Shown: in pieces, positions 44,142-44,312 of the stretch | How positions within the stretch are numbered: the stretch's first letter is position 1 | Layout: the number at the start of each line of letters is the position of its first letter | NCBI GenBank assembly: GCA_027532555.1 | Contig: JAPZTJ010000012.1 | Coordinates: 1 to 44,312 of the forward strand | DNA: 44,312 bases | Reading direction: 5' to 3' | DNA from: Aquidulcibacter sp. | Lineage (GTDB): Bacteria; Pseudomonadota; Alphaproteobacteria; Caulobacterales; Aquidulcibacteraceae | Made by a program: the position numbers and the translations under genes | The notes under the pieces: generated by a model | Databases searched by the model: none | Seen by the model: the letters and a program-made list of their open reading frames with translations, nothing else | Told to the model about the DNA's origin: nothing

Positions 44142-44312
44142 TAGGACCTGTTGACAAACTGGATTCCCAAATCAGTTGAATTCTGATTCAAGGTAGCTTT
44201 TGGGGAGGCTATCTTGGCGCGTTTGTTGATGGAAGATGGGGAATGGACGTTCTTTGAGCCGTTTTTGGTCGGCATTCGAGGGCGAGGCGGTCGGCCTGCA
44301 GCTGATCATAGG
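44142..44312 (+). mobile_element. IS5-family-like insertion sequence, 5' end only (right contig edge)
   Basis: Inverted copy of the first 171 bp. The element begins at the GG(A)CCTGTTGACAAACTGG terminal repeat after TTA and faces outwards. It interrupts the AbiTii-family gene. The two edge copies differ at two positions, so they are separate IS copies. Confidence 0.85.
44214..44312 (+). CDS. IS5-family transposase, N-terminal fragment running off the contig
   Basis: Thirty-three codons from a TTG at 44214 (ATG alternative at 44229) with GGGGAGG upstream. The residues are the same as in the left-edge fragment and include M-E-D-G-E-W-T-F-F and R-G-R-G-G-R-P. The catalytic part lies beyond the end. 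Confidence 0.75.
   Translation, partial: MARLLMEDGEWTFFEPFLVGIRGRGGRPAADHR

Overview
The window looks like a chromosomal contig from an alphaproteobacterium, probably of the Caulobacterales/Hyphomonadaceae type. Three things suggest this: the grxC - carbon-nitrogen hydrolase - DUF1178 operon, a large TonB-dependent receptor with an Ala/Pro linker before the plug, and moderate GC with dense genes and frequent 4-bp start/stop overlaps. The species assignment is inference. Both ends stop inside the same IS5-like insertion sequence. The first 171 bp are the reverse complement of the last 171 bp with two mismatches, and each copy holds only the 5' part of a transposase reading outwards.

Layout. 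1-602: IS end, an AT-rich stretch without a supported gene, and a terminator. 603-10343: a peptide-scavenging region with a TonB-dependent receptor, a divergent secreted S9 peptidase, an OppA-type lipoprotein and OppB/OppC permeases. No ATPase gene is present, and one unrelated secreted-protein gene lies between oppC and oppA. 10576-13023: a DUF442-type phosphatase-like protein, an ATP-grasp-like protein and an MBL-fold hydrolase. 13039-17854, minus strand: a small secreted protein, a DUF1499 membrane protein, an acyl-CoA ligase, an SDR and pdxH. 18045-23272: a J-domain protein, rsmD, a DUF1003 protein, the grxC operon and a Tat-exported amidohydrolase. 23405-31403: alaS and a linked Cys-containing protein, a DUF962 protein, yaaA, a patatin, an MFS transporter, an SRAP/YedK protein and a Nudix hydrolase. 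31400-36935: a cell-envelope glycosylation locus with a GT2 polyprenyl-phosphate glycosyltransferase, a GtrA-like flippase and a GT-C membrane protein, coupled by two 14-bp overlaps, followed by a methyltransferase and a second GT-C paralogue. 37051-41102: an SDR, ilvC, two exported proteins of unknown role and ilvH. 41136-44141: an accessory fringe with AbrB/MazF-type and HicAB toxin-antitoxin modules, a probably frameshifted small membrane protein, and an AbiTii-family phage-resistance gene broken by both an in-frame stop and the IS.

Together, the left part suggests uptake and breakdown of extracellular peptides. The middle is mostly housekeeping (translation, redox, branched-chain amino acids). 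The 31.4-36.9 kb block probably adds a sugar to an envelope polymer on the periplasmic side. The right edge is a decaying defence and toxin-antitoxin area next to a mobile element. No rRNA, tRNA or CRISPR array was seen.
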